Positions 1 through 8,079 of a DNA stretch of 64,000 nt are shown in pieces. The stretch spans positions 423,935 through 487,934 of the forward strand of contig NZ_MPIN01000008.1 of assembly GCF_001887355.1 (NCBI RefSeq), written 5' to 3'. The notes under the pieces are model-generated. The model saw only the letters and a list, made by a program, of their open reading frames with translations, was not told where the DNA came from and did not search any database. The first letter of the stretch is position 1; every line of letters begins with the position of its first letter. Source of the DNA: Cystobacter ferrugineus (GTDB lineage Bacteria; Myxococcota; Myxococcia; Myxococcales; Myxococcaceae). The position numbers and the translations under genes were made by a program.

Positions 1-460
1 TCACCCCCCGCACCTCGAGCCCCACGCGCCGTGACGCCGCGACCATGAGTGGGAAGGTGGCCCCCATGAGCAGCGTGGGCAGGAGCACCAGCGCGAGCAC
101 GAAGAAGAAGATGAGGGCCACCCGCGCGCCGCCCTGATGGTCCCCGCCGAGGATGAGCGTGTCGCGGCCCAGGAACAGCAACAGGCCCGCCGCGCCCGCG
201 GTGAACGCGATGGCCACCTCCACCCAGGCATAGGCGCGCAGGGGATCCGCCAGGACATCCGCCTTGCGCCCGGCCAGCCACGCGCCGAGCGCCAGCCCCA
301 CCATGAAGGCCGCGAAGATGGTCGAGGCCGCCTCCACGGTGGAGCCCACCATGATCGACAGCGAGCGGATCCACAACGTCTCGGCGATCAACGCGGCGGC
401 GCCCGACAGCACGGTCGCCACCTTCAACCCCAGCCACGTCCGCTTCAAGACGTCACTCAC
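1..460 (-). CDS. Membrane spermidine-synthase-like protein, N-terminal part (runs off left edge)
   Basis: The first 153 codons of a leftward gene are present; the rest lies outside the window. It starts at a GTG whose bases overlap the TGA stop of the upstream gene (GTGA), so the two are translationally coupled. The visible part has hydrophobic helices and the signature IAETLWIRSLSIMVGS followed by FMVGLALGAWLAGR. This is the N-terminal transporter-like membrane domain of fused MFS/spermidine-synthase-type proteins. The upstream gene has the same architecture, so the pair is probably a tandem duplication. Whether a methyltransferase-fold domain follows cannot be seen here, and substrate and reaction are unknown. 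Confidence 0.7.
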   Translation of the reverse strand, partial: MSDVLKRTWLGLKVATVLSGAAALIAETLWIRSLSIMVGSTVEAASTIFAAFMVGLALGAWLAGRKADVLADPLRAYAWVEVAIAFTAGAAGLLLFLGRDTLILGGDHQGGARVALIFFFVLALVLLPTLLMGATFPLMVAASRRVGLEVRGV

Positions 461-3300
461 GGCGTGTTCTCCTTCAGCAGCATCTCGCGCAACGCATCGT
501 CCTCGGGACGCGGAGGCCCCAGCTTCCGCAGGAACTCGAGGTGGGCCAGCGCCTCGGCCTTCAAGCCCCGCTGGGCCATGACCCGGGCGAGCACGCGCCG
601 CGCCTCGGGGACCAACGGGCCCTGGCGGTAGAGCCGCACGAGCGCCTCGTCCTCCACCGGACGGCCCAACTGGAGCATCAGCTCCAGCCGCAGCACCTCC
701 GCGGCCAGCCCCGCCCGGGACAGGGCGGGCTCCGCCTCCAGCACCGACAGGGCCCGCTCCGACTGAGCACCGCGCACCAACTCCTGCACCAGCGCCAGAC
801 GCATCGCCGGCGAGGCCTCCGGATCCCAGCGCAGCAGGTAGTCGACATACGAGAGCGGCGGGGACTGGCGGCCCCCGTTGGTCAGCAATTGCCGGCACAT
901 CGGGTCCAGCGAGTGGCTCACCCGCTGCAGGACGGCGCAGCGCACCCCCAGGGCATCGAGAGAGAGGGGGTCACCCGCGAATCCCGGAACGGACAGATCG
1001 ACCTGGACGAGGCTCAGCGGAGACCACGGTCTGGCCTGGCCCTGGTTGAGCGAGACCGAGGCCATGATGAACTCCAGCTCCGGCCGATCGAAGGTATTGA
1101 GGGGCGCGTCCCAGTCGGTGGCGAACAGCTCGTGCCGGCGCAGGATGATGTGGGAGTACAGCTCGTTCAGGCTCACGCCGAGCCCATGCGCCGCGAACAG
1201 GGCCTTCAAGTCCTCGGGCCAGGCCTCTTCGGGAAGCGCATGGGGTTCGAGCGGCTGGTTGCCACACACCACCTGTGTGTACACGGACGAGAGGAAGACG
1301 AAGTGGCAGTCGGCGAAGCTCTGGCGCAACGTCTCGAAGATGATGCGCGCCCCGTCCTGGGTGACCCGCACGTCGAACCACATGGAGTACACCCCGCCCT
1401 CGGCGAGGCGGCTCTTGACCAGCTCGAAGAACTCGCGCGTGTACAGCTTGCTCGACGAGAAGTAGAGCGGGCTGGTGACGGTGTTGACGATGGCGTCGTA
1501 GCGCTCCTGGGAGCGGGCGAGCGCGGTGATGCCATCCTCGAGCAGGAGCTGGAACCCGGGACGCGACATCAAGCCGAGGTTGTTCGGCGAGAAGCGGGGC
1601 AGGGCCTCCGCCACGGCCGGATTGATCTCCACGCCATCCGTGCGCGCGAACAGGCTGGCGGTGGCGCCCGCGGTGATGCCCGTGCCCACGCCGAGCACCA
1701 GCGCCCGCTCACGCCGGGGCGTGTAGAGCGCGGGCGAGGTGCCGACGATGAGCTCGCTGAGGTTGGTGCGCCCCGAGCGTGACGCGACCAGGGAGCGGTA
1801 ACCGTTGATGATGACCGACTCCTCGCCGTGCGCGTCACGCACCAGGCTGAGCGCGCTGTCGAAGCGCTTGAGCAGCTCCATCTCGCGCACGTTGGACAGG
1901 GTGCGCGAGAGGGTCTCGGCGGTGGCGAAATCGCGGTAGGACAGTTGCAGCAGCGAGTCGGACCACGTCGCGGCGGTCAGGACGATGAGCGGCAGGGGCA
2001 GCAGCCGCGCTCCCCAGGACACCGTGTGCGAACGCTCCCGGGCGACCAGCCCCGCCCCCCACAGGCCCACCGGGAAGAGCAGCGCCAGGAGCCGGAACGA
2101 CAGGTTCTCGTAGAGCACCGCGACGGCCAGCACATAACCCAGACAGTTGCCGAAGCTCGACACGGCGAGCATGCGCCCCGCGGTGGTGCGCGCGCCGGAC
2201 AACTGACCGAGCAGTGCCGGCACCGTGGCCCCGAAGACCGTCAGGGGCACCAGCCCCATGGCCGTGAGCATCACGCCCTTGCACAACGAGCTGAGCAGGG
2301 GCGTCACGCCGAACGCCCCGTTGACATACCCCCACGCATGGATGAGCGGCTGCAAGAGCCACAGGCTCGCGCCCACCGCGGCGGCGCCGAGCAGGAGCCA
2401 GGTCTCGAAGCGGGCCTTCCACCGGTGCGCCAGCCAGGTGCCGAGCGAGATCCCCGCCAACCCCAGCGCCAGCACCAGGGCGAAGTTCTCATGGAAGGGC
2501 CCGAAGACGATCTCCGTCACCTTGAGGAGGAAGAGCTGGAACAGCCCGCTCAGCGCGCTGGCGGTGAAGAGCGCGCCCACCCACCGCGCCGGCACGGGCT
2601 CGCGGGCGTCCTCGGCCTGCTCCTGGGGAGGCACGAGGGGCCGGAGCACCAATGCGCTCACCAGGTTGAGCAGCGCCAGGAACATCAGCGTCTGCTGGAT
2701 TCCCAGCGCGCGCAGCAGGCCGTACTCCATGGCCAACACGCACGCGGCTCCGCCCAGGTTGTAGATCCAATAGACGATGTTGAAGGCATCCGCGGGCCGC
2801 TCGGTGCCCAGGTAGTGCCGGGCATAGAGCGAGAAGAGCGGCACCGAGAACCCGATGAGCAGCGCGGGAACGAACGCGAACGCGAACGCGGTGAGCGCCA
2901 CCGCCCAGCGACCCTGCCCCAGCACGGGCAACAGGAACTCGAGCACGGCCTGGGTGTCACTGCCCAGCGTCCAGGCAACGCCCAGCGCGTACACACCAAT
3001 GCCGAGCTCCACCAACCACAACCCCCTGACGAACCGGTGGGCCACCCGGGCGCCCACGCCGATTCCCAGCAGGAAGCTGGTCAGGATGGCCGCGTTCACC
3101 TGGAACATGTCGCCCAGGTGGGCCGTCAACTCACGCGAGTAGAGCAATTCGTACGCAATGCCGCACCATCCCGACAGCAGCGCGACGATGGGCAGGAATC
3201 TGGGGCGGTTCGAGGATCGCAAGCAGCGCAGCCTACAAACCGGAGCGTCTCGCGCAAAGCGTTCGTCCCACCCCACGGGGCCATGGGCGGCGGCGTTCAA
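457..3300 (-). CDS. Polytopic membrane protein with C-terminal spermidine-synthase-like domain
   Basis: About 947 residues. The N-terminal ~450 residues form many membrane helices (ALLSGWCGIAYELLYSREL is the family entry motif). A Rossmann domain follows, with a SAM-type loop LGVGTGITAG near residue 536, VEINP near 560 and LLEDG near 585. The last ~100 residues look like helical TPR-type repeats. In true aminopropyltransferases the catalytic segment reads DSxDP; the corresponding stretch here is YDAIVNTVTSP, so the catalytic Asp is missing and polyamine synthesis is doubtful. The start is uncertain: TTG at 3300 follows a GGGGGCGGGA stretch, GTG at 3276 and a TTG near 3222 are also in frame, and there is no ATG before the first helix. 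Coupled to the next gene by a 4-base overlap. Confidence 0.72.
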   Translation of the reverse strand: MNAAAHGPVGWDERFARDAPVCRLRCLRSSNRPRFLPIVALLSGWCGIAYELLYSRELTAHLGDMFQVNAAILTSFLLGIGVGARVAHRFVRGLWLVELGIGVYALGVAWTLGSDTQAVLEFLLPVLGQGRWAVALTAFAFAFVPALLIGFSVPLFSLYARHYLGTERPADAFNIVYWIYNLGGAACVLAMEYGLLRALGIQQTLMFLALLNLVSALVLRPLVPPQEQAEDAREPVPARWVGALFTASALSGLFQLFLLKVTEIVFGPFHENFALVLALGLAGISLGTWLAHRWKARFETWLLLGAAAVGASLWLLQPLIHAWGYVNGAFGVTPLLSSLCKGVMLTAMGLVPLTVFGATVPALLGQLSGARTTAGRMLAVSSFGNCLGYVLAVAVLYENLSFRLLALLFPVGLWGAGLVARERSHTVSWGARLLPLPLIVLTAATWSDSLLQLSYRDFATAETLSRTLSNVREMELLKRFDSALSLVRDAHGEESVIINGYRSLVASRSGRTNLSELIVGTSPALYTPRRERALVLGVGTGITAGATASLFARTDGVEINPAVAEALPRFSPNNLGLMSRPGFQLLLEDGITALARSQERYDAIVNTVTSPLYFSSSKLYTREFFELVKSRLAEGGVYSMWFDVRVTQDGARIIFETLRQSFADCHFVFLSSVYTQVVCGNQPLEPHALPEEAWPEDLKALFAAHGLGVSLNELYSHIILRRHELFATDWDAPLNTFDRPELEFIMASVSLNQGQARPWSPLSLVQVDLSVPGFAGDPLSLDALGVRCAVLQRVSHSLDPMCRQLLTNGGRQSPPLSYVDYLLRWDPEASPAMRLALVQELVRGAQSERALSVLEAEPALSRAGLAAEVLRLELMLQLGRPVEDEALVRLYRQGPLVPEARRVLARVMAQRGLKAEALAHLEFLRKLGPPRPEDDALREMLLKENTP

Positions 3301-3368
3301 TCCCGCCCCCTGTCCGAGGGCCCACGGAAGCGGCGCATGCCCGTCCGGTCACTCCTCCTTCAAGCTTC

Positions 3369-3434
3369 TTGCACAAAGGGTCGGCCGCATATACCTTATT
3401 CGTGAAGAGCAATCAGGGCTTATAAAAATAAGGT
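3369..3434 (+). promoter_or_regulatory. Putative promoter with 8-bp inverted repeat upstream of the Lrp gene
   Basis: A -35-like TTGCAC (3369-3374) is followed by -10-like TATACC (3390-3395, spacer 15) or TACCTT (3392-3397, spacer 17). A perfect inverted repeat ACCTTATT (3393-3400) / AATAAGGT (3427-3434) overlaps the -10 and ends 12 bases before the Lrp start codon. The stretch is clearly AT-richer than its surroundings. Lrp/AsnC proteins commonly autoregulate, so an operator is plausible; this is inference from pattern only. Confidence 0.45.
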
Positions 3435-3446
3435 CCACCAACCGAC

Positions 3447-3917
3447 ATGGATGAACTCGACCACCACCTCATCGACCTGTTGCAGCGCGAGGGCCGCGCC
3501 ACGCAGTTGGAGCTGTCCCGAGCGGTGGGACTGTCCCAGCCGGCGGTGGCCGAGCGCATCCGCAAGCTCGAGGAGCGGGGAGTCATCAAGGGCTATGCGG
3601 CGCACGTGGACGCGGCGAAGCTGGGCAAGGACATCACCGCCTTCATCGGCGTGAGCATCGAACATCCCAAGTACTTCGAGGGCTTCGCCAAGAAGGTGCT
3701 CGCGCTGCCCGAGGTGCTCGAGGCCCACCGCGTGGCGGGGCAGGACTCGTACATCCTCAAGGTGCGCACCCGGAACACGAAGACGCTCGACACCCTGCTC
3801 GTGGAGACGCTGAGGGTCATCGCGGGCGTCACGCGCACTCACACCACCATCGTCCTCACCTCCATCAAGGAGGGGACGCACGTCCACGTCTCTGAAGAAG
3901 AGTTGAAAGGAGCCTGA
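3447..3917 (+). CDS. Lrp/AsnC family transcriptional regulator
   Basis: A 156-residue protein, the usual length for this family. The N-terminal winged helix-turn-helix covers residues ~4-50 (core LSRAVGLSQPAVAERIRKLE), and the RAM ligand-binding domain covers ~65-145. Family members sense amino acids or related metabolites and act as dimers to octamers. The gene lies 3 bases upstream of an aminotransferase whose Shine-Dalgarno sits inside the last codons of this gene, so the two form an operon and the regulator probably controls the enzyme, itself, or both. The promoter region carries a perfect inverted repeat. Confidence 0.92.
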   Translation: MDELDHHLIDLLQREGRATQLELSRAVGLSQPAVAERIRKLEERGVIKGYAAHVDAAKLGKDITAFIGVSIEHPKYFEGFAKKVLALPEVLEAHRVAGQDSYILKVRTRNTKTLDTLLVETLRVIAGVTRTHTTIVLTSIKEGTHVHVSEEELKGA

Positions 3918-3920
3918 ATC

Positions 3921-5132
3921 ATGATCGCCGCCCCTGTCGCCAACGCTCCTCCGCCGTTCCCGCTCTCCCAACGCATGTCGCGCATGAAGGCCTCCGCGGT
4001 CCGGGAGATCCTCAAGGTGGCCGAGCGTCCGGACGTGCTCTCCTTCGCGGGCGGCCTGCCTGCTCCCGAACTCTTCCCGGTGGAGGCCATCGCCCAGGCC
4101 CACGCGGAGGCCTTCGCCGAGGAGGGCCGCGCCGCGCTGCAGTACAGCACCACGGAGGGCTACGGCCCCTTGCGCGAGTGGATCTGCGCGCACCTGGGCG
4201 AGCGCGGCCTGCGCGTGGGGGTGGATCAGGTGCTCATCACCAACGGCTCGCAGCAGGGCATCGAGCTGGTGGCCAAGGTGATGCTCGACCCGGGCGATCT
4301 GGTGGTGGTGGAGAACCCCAGCTACCTCGCCGCGCTGCAGACGTTCAGCGGCTACGAGGCCTCCTACGCCGTCGTGGGCAGCGACGATGACGGCATGCGC
4401 GTGGACGAACTCGAGCGCCTGGTCACCTCGCGCAAGCCCAAGCTCATCTACCTGGTGCCCAACTTCCAGAATCCCAAGGGCACCACGCTGTCGCTGGAGC
4501 GCCGGCGCGCGCTCGTGCGCTTCGCCCAGCGCCACCGCATCCTCATCCTCGAGGACAACCCCTACGGCGAGCTGCGCTTCCGGGGCGAGCACCTGCCGTC
4601 GCTGGCCTCGCTCGACGACGAGGGCGTGGTGGTCAGCCTCGGCTCGTTCTCCAAGACGCTGGCGCCCGGGCTGCGCATCGGGTGGATGGTGGGGCCGAAG
4701 GAAATCGTCCGGGCGGTCACCGTGGTGAAGCAGGCAGCGGATCTGCACACCGCCACGGTTGCACAGCGGGCCACGGCGCGGCTGCTCGCGCGCTTCGACT
4801 TCAATGCCCACCTGGAGCGTCTGCGCGTCATCTATGGCGAGCGCTGCATGGCCATGCTCGGAGCGCTGGAGCGGCACATGCCCGCGGGCACCCGGTGGAC
4901 GCAGCCGGACGGCGGCATGTTCGTGTGGGCGGAGCTGCCGCGCGGCATGAGCGCGGACACGCTCTTTCCCCTGGCGCTGGAAAAGCGCGTGGCCTTCGTG
5001 CCGGGCGCGCCCTTCTTCGCCGCCGAGCCGCGTCACGAGTTCATGCGCCTGAACTTCTCCAACCGTCCGCCGGAGCTGTTGGAAGAGGGCATGCGCCGGC
5101 TCGGCTCCGTCATCGCCGCCCAGCACCACTGA
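3921..5132 (+). CDS. PLP-dependent class I/II aminotransferase (LysN/MocR-domain-like)
   Basis: 403 residues of fold-type I aminotransferase. The PLP-binding lysine is Lys245 in SFSKTLAPGLRIGW. Other cofactor contacts are Asn184 in NFQNPKG and the DNPYGELRF segment near 212. N-terminal SFAGGLPAPELFP is typical of the 2-aminoadipate/aromatic aminotransferase group that also forms the C-terminal domain of MocR regulators; here there is no N-terminal DNA-binding domain. An AAAGGAG ribosome-binding site lies at the end of the Lrp gene 3 bases upstream. The pairing with an Lrp regulator suggests amino-acid catabolism or interconversion. The actual substrate cannot be told from sequence. Confidence 0.88.
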   Translation: MIAAPVANAPPPFPLSQRMSRMKASAVREILKVAERPDVLSFAGGLPAPELFPVEAIAQAHAEAFAEEGRAALQYSTTEGYGPLREWICAHLGERGLRVGVDQVLITNGSQQGIELVAKVMLDPGDLVVVENPSYLAALQTFSGYEASYAVVGSDDDGMRVDELERLVTSRKPKLIYLVPNFQNPKGTTLSLERRRALVRFAQRHRILILEDNPYGELRFRGEHLPSLASLDDEGVVVSLGSFSKTLAPGLRIGWMVGPKEIVRAVTVVKQAADLHTATVAQRATARLLARFDFNAHLERLRVIYGERCMAMLGALERHMPAGTRWTQPDGGMFVWAELPRGMSADTLFPLALEKRVAFVPGAPFFAAEPRHEFMRLNFSNRPPELLEEGMRRLGSVIAAQHH

Positions 5133-5255
5133 GCGCGTGAGGGCTTCGCCCGCTCGCCTGCCCGCTCTTCATCCACCCGGAGCGGGGAGGCCGCCGCGCG
5201 CTGGACGGAATGCCTAGCTTGTCCCCGCGAACCACTTCGACCGGAGGAGAGCACC

Positions 5256-5603
5256 ATGGCGGCACAGGGCTGGAAGGCACGGGTGGCGATGGGCCTGCTG
5301 GGGATCGCGGGACTCATGGCCGGCTGCACCGAGCGTCAGGATCGCGAGCTGCGCGAGGACGCCCGGGAGGTGGGCAAGCAGGTGGGAGATACGGCCCGCG
5401 ACGTGGGTGACGCGACGCGGGAGGCCGTCGAGGGCTTCAAGGAGGGCGTGGGAGGCTCCGGGACCGAGCAGGACGACGACGGTCACATCGGGGACAACGA
5501 GGGCGTCATCGACGACGGCGAGGGTCCGTTCGAGCAGCCCGCCCAGCCCGGTGAGAAGAAGACCCTGCTCAATGACGGCGAGGGGCCCCTGGAGAAGAAG
5601 TAG
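5256..5603 (+). CDS. Small lipoprotein with repeated DGEGP motif
   Basis: 115 residues. A signal peptide ends in lipobox LMAGC with Cys24 as the lipidated residue. It is followed by a charged helical stretch rich in Glu, Asp, Arg and Gly (DAREVGKQVGDTARDVGD) and a C-terminal tail containing DDGEGPFE and NDGEGPLE, a short internal repeat. A good ribosome-binding site (GGAGGAG) precedes the ATG. No family recognised. It is likely a periplasm-facing membrane-anchored protein. Confidence 0.7.
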   Translation: MAAQGWKARVAMGLLGIAGLMAGCTERQDRELREDAREVGKQVGDTARDVGDATREAVEGFKEGVGGSGTEQDDDGHIGDNEGVIDDGEGPFEQPAQPGEKKTLLNDGEGPLEKK

Positions 5604-5635
5604 CCGAGCCCCGCTCCACCCGATATCGAGGGGCC

Positions 5636-6514
5636 ATGCCCATCTCTGGCACGCCCCTCGACATCGCCCTGGTCACCGCGTCCACCTTCCCCGATTGCCG
5701 GCCCGACGAGACACTGCTCGCCGAGGCACTCGCCGCCCGGGGCGTGAGAGCCGGACCCGTCATCTGGGATGACCCGACGGTGGACTGGAGCCGCTTCCGG
5801 CTCGCGCTCATCCGTACCGCCTGGGACTCGGACAAGCGCCGTGACGAGTTCGTCACCTGGGCCGAGCGCGCCGGGGCCCAGTGCCCCTTGTGGAATCCGC
5901 CCGAGGTGCTGCGGTGGAACACGCACAAGAGCTACCTGCGCGAGCTGGAGTCACGCGGTGTGCCCATCGTGCCCACGGCCTGGCTCGAGCGGGGCTCGAC
6001 CCCGGACGTGGAGGCGCTGCTCGCCGAGCGCGGCTGGAGCGACGCGGTGGTGAAGCCGGCGGTGTCCGCGGGCGCGCGCGACACGCTCCGGGTGCGCGGG
6101 CCCGCGGAGCTGCCCGCCGTGCGGGAGCTGGTGGCGCGCGTGCTGCCGCACAAGGACATGATGGTGCAGCCCTACATCTCCTCGGTGGAGGGCCACGGTG
6201 AGCGTTCGATGCTCTTCTTCGGCGGTGAGTACACCCACGCCATCCTGCGGCCCGCCGCCCTGTCGGATCGCCCGGGCTATGACTCCACCTTCGCCGAGCC
6301 CCTCACCTCCACCGAGGAAGAGCGGGCCTTCGCCCGGAAGGTGCTCGACGCCACGGGGTTCGAGCTGCTCTACGCCCGGGTGGACATGGCGCGGGATGAG
6401 CGGGGCGCGCTGCGGCTGATGGAGCTGGAGATCACCGAGCCCAACCTCTTCCTGCACCAGGGAGGCCCCGGGGCCGTGCGGGGCCTGGTGAACGCGCTGC
6501 TCGCCAGGCTCTGA
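5636..6514 (+). CDS. ATP-grasp domain protein (DcsG/RimK-like ligase)
   Basis: 292 residues. The opening resembles ATP-grasp proteins related to O-ureido-D-serine cyclo-ligase (DcsG): DIALVTAS near the N-terminus, a WDDPTVDW segment, LIRTAWDSDKRRDEF, then WNPPEVLRWNTHKSYL near residue 88. ATP-grasp landmarks follow: the lysine in DAVVKPAVSAG (~residue 140), MMVQPYI (~180) and the metal-binding end LMELEITEPNLFL near 260-270. Such enzymes join a carboxylate to an amine or hydroxyl using ATP. No other cycloserine-pathway gene is nearby, so the true substrate is unknown. The gene converges on the next one with about 10 bases between stops. Confidence 0.78.
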   Translation: MPISGTPLDIALVTASTFPDCRPDETLLAEALAARGVRAGPVIWDDPTVDWSRFRLALIRTAWDSDKRRDEFVTWAERAGAQCPLWNPPEVLRWNTHKSYLRELESRGVPIVPTAWLERGSTPDVEALLAERGWSDAVVKPAVSAGARDTLRVRGPAELPAVRELVARVLPHKDMMVQPYISSVEGHGERSMLFFGGEYTHAILRPAALSDRPGYDSTFAEPLTSTEEERAFARKVLDATGFELLYARVDMARDERGALRLMELEITEPNLFLHQGGPGAVRGLVNALLARL

Positions 6515-6524
6515 CGCCCAGGTG

Positions 6525-6815
6525 CTACTTGGGCGCCGGCTTCGCGTCCGCGGGAAGCGCGGGCGTGGGCGCGGTCTCGGGGAGGCGCGGAATCACCCGC
6601 TGGCTGTGGCGGGCCGCGAGCGACTCGGGCGTCAGCTCCTCCTGCGCCTGCTTGGGGTTGCTCGCCCACTCGAGGTCCTCGGGCACCTTGCCACCCCCCT
6701 GGCTCTTGTAGCCCATCATGTCCGGGAACTTCGCGGACCACTTGCCGCCGGGATCTCCCTCGCGGGTGACGGGCTCACGGGAGGGACGCGGGGTGTAATA
6801 GATGCCTTTTTTCAT
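6525..6815 (-). CDS. Hypothetical protein, 96 aa
   Basis: A small basic, proline-rich protein beginning MKKGIYYTPRPSREPVTREG and ending in an Ala/Pro-rich tail. Residues ~25-60 contain an aromatic/polar stretch (KWSAKFPDMMGYKSQGG). It has no signal peptide, membrane helix or recognised domain. A strong AGGAGAGAG ribosome-binding site lies just upstream of the ATG, which supports translation. It converges with the ATP-grasp gene. Confidence 0.6.
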   Translation of the reverse strand: MKKGIYYTPRPSREPVTREGDPGGKWSAKFPDMMGYKSQGGGKVPEDLEWASNPKQAQEELTPESLAARHSQRVIPRLPETAPTPALPADAKPAPK

Positions 6816-6942
6816 GAGTTCTCTCTCCTAGCAGGAGTGTGCACGCTCCGGAACCCCTCGCCCGCCTCCTTGCTCTCCAAGGGAGCACGAAGAGTCAGGC
6901 CGTGTGACTTGTGCTCGCCGGATGCTGCGTTACCAGTGAATC

Positions 6943-7158
6943 ATGAACGGTTCACCTGATCAGAACACGGGCGAGGGCATCGCCGAATTCGTCCTCCCTC
7001 AGGGATGCATGCTGTGTGGCGGCGCGGTGAACATCCGCAAGACGCCGGGGGGTGGCGCCCACAGCTATTGTCCCCACTGCCACTGGCTGTCACGGCCACG
7101 GCTGCGCATGCGCGCGGACGGCCTCGAGCTGTCCTTCGCCACCGAGGTCTTCGCCTAG
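6943..7158 (+). CDS. Small zinc-ribbon-like protein, 71 aa
   Basis: The protein contains CMLCGG (around residues 23-28) and CPHC (around 43-46), a two-knuckle arrangement typical of a zinc ribbon, followed by a short beta-rich C-terminus. It might bind nucleic acid or another protein, but nothing specific can be assigned. The upstream 127 bases are AT-richer and probably hold its promoter. Its stop lies only 8 bases from the convergent stop of the AEC transporter. Confidence 0.6.
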   Translation: MNGSPDQNTGEGIAEFVLPQGCMLCGGAVNIRKTPGGGAHSYCPHCHWLSRPRLRMRADGLELSFATEVFA

Positions 7159-7166
7159 GAAGGCCC

Positions 7167-8069
7167 CTATCCCATCAACCACAGGGCCGTGGGCACGGTG
7201 AGCAACGACAGCGGGATGCCCACCCCCACCATGAGGGCGGACAGCTCTGGATCCAACCCATGGTCCACCGCGAGGATGGCCCCCGTCACCATCGGCGCCA
7301 TCCCCGCCTGAAGCACGGTCACCTCGAAAGACAGACGGTCCAGGCGCGGCAGCGCGAGCAGCAACAGCGCGATGCCGGCCGGGGCCAGCACCAGCTTGTA
7401 GCCCAGCCCCAGACACAGCGCTTTTCCCCGGCCCCTCAGGCCGGACAGCCGCAACTGGTAGCCCACGGAGAAGAGCGTGAGCGGGGTGAGCGTCGCGCCC
7501 AGCCGCGCCAGCACCCCGTCCACCCACGTGGGATACGCCCACGGGTGGGTGAGCAACGCGAGCACCAGGGCCACCAGGGGCATGAAGCCCACCAGCTTCT
7601 TCCACAGCGCCGCCGGGTGGGTCTCCTTCTCGGCGGCGCGCGCGGCGTAGATCGTCGCCACCGTGGCCAGCGCCAGGAACGAGCCCAACTGGTCGACGAC
7701 CACCGCCACCCGCAGGCCCTCGGGACCGAGCAGGCCCTCGATGAGCGGCAGCCCCACGAACGACGTGTTGCCCAGGCCCCCCGTGAGCACCAGCGCCGCC
7801 ACGCTGCCGGGCGCCAGCCCCAGCCGGGGCCCCACCGCCCGGAACAACAGCCAGGCCGCGCCGAAGATGACCCAGGGCACGGCGGCGGACAGCAGCAGTT
7901 CGGGCACCAGCGTGAGCCCGTGCACCGAGCGCAGCACCAACGCGGGCAGCGCCACGTTGAGCACATAGGCGTTGAGGACGTGCGCCGTGTGCTCGTGGAA
8001 ACGGCCACTGCGCCGGGCGGCCATTCCCAGCAGGAGGCTGGTGAACAGCAGGCCGAGAACGGAAATCAT
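7167..8069 (-). CDS. AEC (auxin efflux carrier) family transporter
   Basis: 300 residues, with about ten hydrophobic segments arranged as two inverted halves. Family features include the N-terminal LNAYVLNVALPALVLRSV and GNTSFVGLPLIEGLLG in the middle, and PMVTGAILA in the C-terminal half. Bacterial members export or exchange small organic acids or metabolites such as malate; the substrate here is unknown. It is the third gene of a leftward unit with the Ser/Thr kinase 10 bases upstream. A GAGG ribosome-binding site precedes the ATG. Confidence 0.85.
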   Translation of the reverse strand: MISVLGLLFTSLLLGMAARRSGRFHEHTAHVLNAYVLNVALPALVLRSVHGLTLVPELLLSAAVPWVIFGAAWLLFRAVGPRLGLAPGSVAALVLTGGLGNTSFVGLPLIEGLLGPEGLRVAVVVDQLGSFLALATVATIYAARAAEKETHPAALWKKLVGFMPLVALVLALLTHPWAYPTWVDGVLARLGATLTPLTLFSVGYQLRLSGLRGRGKALCLGLGYKLVLAPAGIALLLLALPRLDRLSFEVTVLQAGMAPMVTGAILAVDHGLDPELSALMVGVGIPLSLLTVPTALWLMG

Positions 8070-8079
8070 GACGGCTGCC

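Noticed and set aside
3420-5129. 569-codon leftward open frame over the Lrp and aminotransferase genes
   Set aside because: It mirrors two well-supported genes and its translation is low-complexity His/Arg/Gly/Glu-rich. High third-position GC makes such antisense frames common here.
5636-6514. Cycloserine biosynthetic cluster
   Set aside because: Only the ATP-grasp enzyme is present; none of the other pathway genes are nearby.
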